Assembly: GCF_002288925.2 (NCBI RefSeq)
Contig: NW_022098076.1
Location: 77,332,009-77,396,008, forward strand
DNA from: Delphinapterus leucas
Lineage: Eukaryota; Chordata; Mammalia; Artiodactyla; Monodontidae
Direction: 5' to 3'
DNA: 64,000 nt
The notes beneath the pieces are model-generated. The model ran no database searches and was not told where the DNA came from. It saw nothing but the letters and a program-made list of their open reading frames with translations. The position numbers and the translations under genes were made by a program. This document shows positions 56,972 through 64,000 of the stretch, in pieces; within the stretch, counting starts at the first letter, position 1, and every line of letters begins with the position of its first letter.

Positions 56972-57803
56972 GTCTCCCAACACCTCTGGTTCCCCTCCCT
57001 CCCCACCCCTTCCCAGGGTAAGGGCATGCGCCTTCCAAGCTGTCCGAGGGCACCCGCCTGGCCTGGTTCGGTCCTCTTAGCTACCTGCGGAGGAATGACT
57101 GCGAGTGGGGCTGGGGAGACAGTGGGCACCACACTCCTCTCCCCTGGCAGAGCCTGGGCACCCACACAGCAAGAGCTGGGCCCTCACCCTCTGAACCACC
57201 CTTTCTAGGCCTCTGTCAGGGCTGTCTGTGGGGGCAGGAAAGTGAGGGTGGCCAGTCAGAGGTGGGGAAAGGTAGGCACCTGAAGGGAACACAGGAGTTC
57301 AGGTGGAGAGGGGGGCACCTCCTAAGTGGAAGAGGAAAGAAATGGGACTAGCAGAAGCCCTCTGCCCAGGCGGAGTGCAGCTTGCTGAGATGGGCAGAAG
57401 CCAGCTGGGCAGAGAGCAGGAGAGGGTGAGGGACAGGCGGGGGGCACAGACCAGGGGCTGGTAGGTGGGAAGGAGAGGAACTTGGGTACAAATGGGGCAT
57501 TCAGGAGAGACGAACATGGTCCAGAGGCAGGAGGGAGTAAGGAGAAGCTCGGACAGGAAGGGGTGTAGAAAGGTGGAAACAGAACCAAGTGGTTCCTGTT
57601 GAGAACACGGGACTCCCTCCTCTCCTCAGCCCTGGCTGTGATCTCCCACCTCCCCATTCCCCACCTCCAACACATCTCAGAACCAGCTTGCCGTCCCAAG
57701 TCTTGGAAAACCTGCAGGAGGTGTGTCTCAGCCCACCAGCTCCTAGGAGACCCCTGGCCAGCCGGCCTGCCTTTCTGACCTCTGCCCCGTCGGCTTTACT
57801 CAC

Positions 57804-60800
57804 CCTCTACCAGCAGCCGTGTGTGGGCGCTGTCCTGGCCGGCCTGGCAGCAGTAGGTGCCCTGGTCCTCAGGTCGCACGTCATGGATGACCAGGCTGTG
57901 GGTGTGGCCATGACTGCGCAGCTCGTACTTGTCTCCCGGGCACAGCGCGACCCCCTCCCGCAACCAGCACACTTGGCCCCCCGAGCGGCACACAGTCACC
58001 TCCAGCACCGCCCGGCGGCCGACCAGAACTGTCTTCTCGCGAGGGGGGCGGCGGCATATCTGGAGAGGCAATGCTGGGGGTGGAGGATGAGGGCTTAATA
58101 GGGACACGCTGGGTCCCAGGAGGAGAGACGCATCTTCCCTCCCGCTGTGGCCTCCACTCCTGGTCTTAGACCTCTATGCCACCACCCTGTTTCTCTCTAC
58201 CCTCAACCCAAAGTCTCCTGCTCCCCAGGAAATACACTGCTCTCTGTGATCCGCCCCCGGAGAGCCCTGGGAGGAAGGGGTGGGGAAGGTAGGGGTTCCT
58301 CGGACCAGACGCCAGCTTGCCAGTTCCAGGGGTAGACAGTGTTCACTCCAGGTGGTCCATGCCCCAGTTGCTTACCCTCCACCTCCAGCTGAGCCACGGA
58401 CTGGGCGGGTCCCGCCTGGAAGCGGACCTCACCAGTGTCCTCCGCGCGCAGCACGCTCAGCACCAGAATGTGTTTCTTCCCTGGGGGTGAAGGGGGCGCT
58501 AGCGAGGCCGGAGCCGCCTCTGGGGAGGGTTCGGGGATGAGGGTGGGGCCAGAGTAGGTCCCCGGGTCGGTTCGGACGCGGTAAATGTGCGCTGGGCGGG
58601 GCGCAATTGAGATGCCGAGGGGTAAGAGGGGAGGTCCAGGACCGAGGGCTCAGAGCTGGGGGCCAGGGAGAGATCGAGAGACTGCTCCTTGGGCCGTGGG
58701 GCGGGGCCCATTTGACCTGGAGGTGGGACTTATCCTGGTAGGGCGGAGCAGCGAGGGGCCAGAGCGGGTAGAAAGTCGGTCAGACCTTCCTGTCGGATGC
58801 GGACGCGGCCTCCGGGTCTCAGCGGGCGGCCTCCGAGCTCCCAGCTCCCGGTTGGCTCGACCTCCGACACGGTGCACTCGAACGTGGCTCCGTCGCCTTC
58901 GCGGGCGCACACCGACAGAAGGTCGGAGAGGACAGACACCTTGCGCTCTGGGGCGGAGCCGGGGCCGTGAGGTGGGCGGGGCGGAACGGAGGGGGCGGTA
59001 CCCTGCCCCGCCCCCGCCCCCCGCTCCCCTCCTTAGACGCCCCAGAGCAGGACTACGGGGCAAGTCCGGCCCGCAGACCCCGCACCCACAGCAGTGCCCC
59101 GCCCGGGCAGCGCCCGGTACCCACCGCGAACCACCAGGTGGACGGGCCCGGCTCGGGCCATCCCCACCACGCAGCTGTAGGTCCCGGCGTCCAAGGGACC
59201 GCAGCGCCGCAGCTGGAGAAGGCGGCGGGTGCCGAGGGCCTGGAGTCTGAGCCGAGGGCTGGGGGTGAGCGGTTGCCCGTCCTGGGGGCGGGAGTTGCAA
59301 AGGGTCGCGGTGAAAGCTCGTCTGGGCACAGACGGCCCCTGCCCTTCTCGTAGGCGGCCGCGCCCTCTGTTTATGCCAAGCGGTTTCGAGGCACGTTTAT
59401 GCTGTGGAGCAGGGCCGTCCTGCGCCTTCCAGGACCTCGCCAGGAGTCTCATTGGGAAGGTGTCACCCTTTGGGGACGTTAGGGCTGAGAAGGGAGCCAC
59501 GGGCGCGGGAAGCCTAGAGTCATGTACTGCTCATACCAGCCACGCGTGTGGATTCTGGACCAGGAAACCTGGATTCAAATATGGGCTCTACGTCTGCCCC
59601 TGGGCAATACTTCACCCCACGGCGCATCAGTCTCCTTATAGATAACATGGAGATAATAAGACCTGCCTCATAGGGCTGCTGTAAGGTTTAGAGGATTAAA
59701 TGTAGAGTAAATCTTAGCACAGTGCCAGGCGCATGGCTCAGTGAGTATTAGTTATTTCTGTTGGAGGTTGTTATTGATGTTATGATGCCGAGGTGGGCTG
59801 GGCTGGGGCTGGGCTCTGACCTTCTCCCAGGTGACATCAGCCAAGGCCTGGGAAAGTTCACACTCGAAAGTAGCTGTGTCACCCTCGGTCACTTCTAGGT
59901 CCTGTGGCCCCCGCACAATGGTCACTGGGGCCTCTGGGAGTGGGAGAAGGCAGATACATTGGGCACAAGGGGTCACTGGTGGGCACATTTAGACAAGGTG
60001 ATCAACAGAGGCCACCAGTGAGTGGAGCGCATGCTGGGACAAAGTGGTCCAAAGGGGATGCTGGTCAGTGGGGGACACAGCGGTATCAGAGGGGTCAACA
60101 GGGTAGGAATGGCCTGCTGGGGGTTGGTCACATTTAAGGTGGTCAGTGGGGGGGACATGCTGGGGCTAGAGGGGCATAGTGGAAACTGGAGCAGAGATGC
60201 CAGTGGAGCTACCCATAGGCAAACGTGGTCAGTGGGGGCCACACTGGCTGGAATGGACAGGAGACACTGGCCAGTGGGGGACACCATGGGCTCACAGGAG
60301 CAATGGGGGAACCCTAGAGCAGATGTGGTCGGTGGGGAACAGACCAGGGCTGCAAACAAAAATGGGGGACACTGAAACAGAGTTGCCAATGGAGTCACCC
60401 TTTGGCATAGTCAGTGGATTGTTGGGACTTGGGTGGTGAGAGGGGCACACTCAGACAGGCAGAGGGGGCTGCAGCAGGCAGGCGTGGTCGGTGGGCTCAC
60501 ACTCAGAGTGGCCAGCAGGGCCATCGTCAGGCAGACAGACACCACACCGGCACAAGCACCTCACAGCAGCACAGTCAGTGGTCCACGGGGGGGGGGGGGG
60601 GGTTGGTGGAGACACACTCAGGCAGGGCACTCCCTGGGGCCACACATGGCCAAAGGGTCAGGGGAGTCAAACTCTGGCAGGGAGGTCAGTGAGGGCCACA
60701 CTGGGACAGGGTCAGTGGGGGCCACACAGGTAGTGGGATCGGTAGAATCACACCCAGAGCGGTCAGCAGGCAGGCAGCGGTTCCAGAGGCCGCACCTCTC

Positions 60801-63800
60801 ACAGTGAGTCTGGCTGCACAGCGCAGGGCATCCGCAGTGAAGGAGATGCAGCCCGAGTCGGCCAGGCCCAGGCCACTGAGTACCAGGCAGTGAGCGTGGC
60901 CCTCTGCGTGAATTTGGCACGTGGTCCCCGGCTGCAGCCGGACTCCACCCCGGGCCCACTCTCCGGTCACATCCTCCTGGGACAGCTCCAGCCGGAAGGT
61001 GGCGCTGCCCCCCTCGATGACGGTCACATCCTCCAGAGGCCGCAGCACCCTTAGCTGCCTTGCTAGTGGGAGGAGATGGGGGAAGAGGGAGGATGAGGGC
61101 TCCAAATCTGGGCGGGGCTTTCGGGCCCCCCTCCCCACCTCCCCCCCAGCTCGCCCGCCACACACACCTTGGCTCTGCCGGCACCACCCCTAACACCCAA
61201 CCTTGTAAGGCCTTATAGAACTAAGTTCAGAGCCAGGGTGCAGGAAGAAGGGAGCAGAACCATTCAGACTTGGGTGGAGAGAGGGGCTTACTAGGGTTAG
61301 GAGAGGAGATACATGAAGGGGGTGATGTGTGGTTAGGGGGGTGAGGAGTTTGGGTGAGGGGTGCTGTGACACTGGAAGAAGTACAGAATTTGAAGTCAGA
61401 CACACCAGGACTGGACCCTGCCACATAGTTTGTGTGCTGTGTAACCTCTGGCAAATTGCTTGACCTCTCTGGGCCTCAGTTTCTCCAGCTATACAAGGTA
61501 AATAGCATTGAGACATGGGTTTATTGTGATTAAATGAATGAAATAAATTAGAAGAGTATACACATCACCAACAACCATTTACCAAGCTCTCTGTGGGTAT
61601 TTCTCATATTATCCCAATCAATGTTCCCAAAGACCCTTTTTAAAGAAAACTTGGCTCAGAGAGGTTAAGTAATTTGCATGAGGTCACACAGTTAATAGAG
61701 GGCTCCATCTTGGGGGTGTGGGTGCCATTTGCCACCCATCCCTACTTCTCAGCTGGGCCCATGTATCCTGGAGCAGGTGACTGAAGGATAAACACGGCAA
61801 GTCTTTCTGGAGTATAATATTTACGTTTATAGCAAAGCCAACTTGGACATACGAAATGGAATGCAAAATCCACATGGACTTCTAAGGTAAATAGAAAACA
61901 TTAGAAAAAGAAGAGTTTTGCTTTGGGCAGGCTGCTTCAGGTCACACTCCTGGGGGTCAGCCAGGGCTGACTTGCCTTGTGGCGAGGGGCACTTTGGTGG
62001 GGGTCTGAGGGGCCTTGGGCCAGCCAGGAGAGACTATGCCACGGGGTGGGCGATGTGTTAGGAGAGGACGGGGCACTCACGCTTCACGCTGAGCCTGGCC
62101 AGGGTGCGATCGTGGTGGCTCTCGCAGCCGTAGGTGCCCTGGTCGGCTAGTACGACGCCGTGGATGAAGAGGCGGTAGACGTGGCCATCCTGGGCCGTGG
62201 ACAGGCGGGAGTCGGGTGGTAGGGGTGCCCCACCTCGCACCCAGCGCACGGCCCCTGCCGCACCCACTCGGCCTGTCTCTACTTCGAGGCACACGTCCTG
62301 GCCTTCCTCTGCCCGCACGTCCTGCAGCCGCCGCAGGAACAGCAGCTCCGTCTCTGGGGAGAAAGAGAGGGGGCCGTGGAGCCTGGTGGGCTGACCCCCT
62401 GCTCCCTCTCAGGGATCTGTCCCCTGTCATGGCCGGGGCTGGGAGAATAGGTTCAGGAACAAGACTACTGTGTCTCCATCAGGACCAAACCTCGAACGTG
62501 GAGCCGGGCACTTGTGGATGTGCCCCCTGCTTGGGCAGTCACGGTCCCCGCGTCCTCGAGCTGGCAGCCTCGCACGGTCAATATGCGGCTTGACCCATTC
62601 TGGGCCATCTCTAGCTGGGGCCCTGGGGTGACAATGGCCCCATTGTGCAGCCAAGTGATGTCGGCGTCCGGTGGGGAGACTTCACACCGGAACGTGGCAT
62701 CATCACCCTCGTGGACAGTGAGTGGTGTCAGCTCTGAGACCAGCTTCACTGGCGGTGGTTCTGGGGGGTGGGGTCAGGCAGTGAGGTAGGCTGGGTCTTT
62801 CCGCCTCCCTCCTCCTCATCCCCTTTGCATCCCCTCACCTCCAGTAACAGGCCCTCATCCTCCAGTTATTGAACAGAACCTTCCTGAGGACCTACTGTGT
62901 GTCAGCCATGAGGTGTTTCAAAGGACAAGACGTCAACGCCCTGCTATTCCTAGCCACCTCCGCCCAATGCTGGCCTGGCACCCACCTCTCTGACTCCCTA
63001 GTAATAGTAGGTCATTTACTATGGACCCAATTTATCTCATTTAACTGTCACAACAGCCCTATAGGACAAGCATTATCCCTCCACTTTGGAGCTGGGGCTC
63101 AGAGAGTTTAAGTAAGTTGCCAGTGTCACACAACTACTGGGAAGCAGAATCCAGATTGGAAACTGGTGTGGGTGGCACTGACTCCAGAGCCCTGCTTTTA
63201 ACCACTGGTCCGTGCCCCTCCTATTATTTGAGGGTTCCTGGAAAAGGGAGCCCTGAGCCCTCATCCCAGGAATAGTCACGCATGCATGGGTTGGAGCCAG
63301 AGGCAGAGAGGTGGGGTCGGGGCGCGGGGGCCCAGAGTGGTTCGGGCGTGTGGCCCTTGAGGCGTGAGTGGTGCACTGTTACCTTCCACGCTGACGAGGA
63401 AGATGCGGCTGTCCTGGGGCGTGTCACACAGGTACTCCCCGGCGTCCCTGCTCCGGGCCCTCTGCACCCGCAGCACCTGCCTCGCCCCGTCCTGCTCCAG
63501 CTGCACCCGCCCCTGGCTTGCCAGGCGCTCCCCGTCCTTGTACCAGCGCACAGGGCCTCCCGGCCCGGAGAGGTGCACCACCAGCTCCAGGTCCCCGCCT
63601 GGGGTGCTGCGAACCCTTGTCTGGGCTGCCTCGGGGTCCACCACCCGCACGGGGGGCTCTGTGGGCTCAGAGCCGGAGGTCACCAGGAGGGAGGGAGGGA
63701 GTGGCTCGTGGGCTGGGAGGAGGGCAGTGGGAGGCAAGACAGGGAAAGGGACCGAAAGCAGTGGGGCAGGGGGTGGGCCAGGTGTGCTAGAGAAGGGGGA

Positions 63801-64000
63801 GACTCATGGGTTTCGGGGTGCGACTCTCAGGCTTCCTGCCCGGGCTATACTCACCAGCCACTTGGACGGTGAAGCTGAGGCTGGGCGCCCCCGGGGCTGC
63901 CCCTGCCTGGCAGGTGTAGAGGCCTGCGTGGACCGGGTCTGCAGCCCGGATGCAGAGGATACGGCGGGGGCCCTCGGCTTGGAGCTCCAGGCCCTCACCC
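57804..64000 (-). CDS. OBSL1: Obscurin-like 1, C-terminal Ig exons (5' partial, terminal codons unresolved)
   Basis: Cytoskeletal adaptor of the titin/obscurin family and scaffold of the 3M complex with CUL7 and CCDC8. Minus-strand coding exons: 64000-63855 (continues outside), 63658-63383, 62760-62491, 62353-62081, 61062-60796, 59933-59821, 59281-59125, 58947-58786, 58480-58376, 58073-57804, all GT-AG with matching phase, about 680 residues. Most exons encode one Ig domain each. The pairs 59933/59281 and 58947/58480 split one domain. Markers: VRWYKDGERL, DAGEYLCDTPQ, VHEGDDATFRCEVS, DQGTYGCESHHDRT, TEGDTATFECELS, AREGDGATFECTVS, PEDQGTYCCQAGQ. The last exon found ends VEG plus one base. The terminal mini-exon with the stop could not be fixed; strong acceptors exist at about 57318 and 57272. 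Closest alternative, OBSCN, is excluded by synteny and the tail sequence. Confidence 0.93.
59545..59760 (+). repeat. MIR relic
   Basis: GGATTCTGGACCAGGAAACCTGGATTC, GACCTGCCTCATAGGGCTGC and TAGCACAGTGCCAGGCGCATGG follow MIR order. OBSL1 intron. Confidence 0.8.
59945..60785. repeat. Degenerate minisatellite in an OBSL1 intron
   Basis: About 840 bases on the + strand with at least ten variants of GGTCAGTGGGGGCCACA/GGTCAGTGGGGGACAC (near 59968, 60138, 60227, 60272, 60328, 60409, 60486, 60571, 60685, 60709), irregularly spaced. It includes a 16-base G run at 60587-60602. It lies between the exons ending at 60796 and starting at 59933. Confidence 0.65.
61390..61700. repeat. Two MIR relics in opposite orientation
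   Basis: A + copy (TGACCTCTCTGGGCCTCAGTTTCTCC) to about 61560 is followed by a - copy (CTTGGCTCAGAGAGGTTAAGTAATTTGC). OBSL1 intron. Confidence 0.8.
62865..63215 (-). repeat. MIR/L2-like relics
   Basis: ACCTACTGTGTGTCAGCC and GGGGCTCAGAGAGTTTAAGTAAGTTGCC are followed by CCAGAGCCCTGCTTTTAACCACTGG, in reverse-MIR order. OBSL1 intron. Confidence 0.75.

Noticed and set aside
1..64000. A novel multi-gene system or recent horizontal transfer
   Set aside because: Every supported gene has a known mammalian orthologue in conserved order, and composition shifts match promoters, repeats and isochore GC. Nothing indicates foreign DNA.

Overview
The window is vertebrate nuclear DNA: spliced genes with GT-AG introns, CpG-rich promoters, AATAAA poly(A) signals and many interspersed repeats. 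Four young SINEs with clear target-site duplications belong to the tRNA-derived CHR family of whales, dolphins and relatives. The copy at 1567-1779 has the body typical of cetacean copies. A cetacean (toothed or baleen not resolved) is therefore the best guess. The gene order matches the human 2q35 block SPEG - SPEGNB - GMPPA - ASIC4 - CHPF - TMEM198 - OBSL1.

Layout. Bases 1-3025 hold the last four coding exons and 3' UTR of SPEG (+), the C-lobe of its second kinase domain. SPEGNB (+, 5478-7323) encodes a 238-residue IQ + double-Ig protein behind a TATA/E-box/CArG-like promoter. GMPPA (+, 8984-14728, 12 coding exons, 420 aa) has a housekeeping-type promoter. A GC-rich gene desert with AT-rich homeodomain-motif islands runs from 14911 to about 22300. 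ASIC4 (+, 22826-44397, 10 coding exons, 535 aa) has a 15.5-kb first intron and one apparent GC-AG intron. CHPF (-, 50191-45969, 4 exons, 775 aa) is tail-to-tail with ASIC4 and head-to-head with TMEM198 (+, 51369-56064, 4 exons, 360 aa) across a shared CpG-rich promoter. OBSL1 (-, 64000-57804) contributes its C-terminal Ig exons and is tail-to-tail with TMEM198.

All complete coding sequences splice into open frames of the expected family length, with no disabling mutation seen. The genes do not form one pathway. SPEG and SPEGNB are muscle-linked, OBSL1 is a cytoskeletal/CUL7 adaptor related to the titin-obscurin family, GMPPA and CHPF serve glycosylation, ASIC4 is a neuronal ASIC-family subunit, and TMEM198 is a Wnt/LRP6-linked membrane protein.

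I found no undescribed gene system. The best second-look items are the GC-AG intron of ASIC4, a 45-bp tandem duplication carrying CRE-like sites in the CHPF/TMEM198 promoter, a shared repeat motif in the TMEM198 and OBSL1 introns, a young SINE filling the gap between the ASIC4 and CHPF poly(A) sites, and AT-rich candidate enhancers around ASIC4. Exon boundaries were set by hand from splice consensus and reading-frame continuity. Comparisons with human proteins are from memory.
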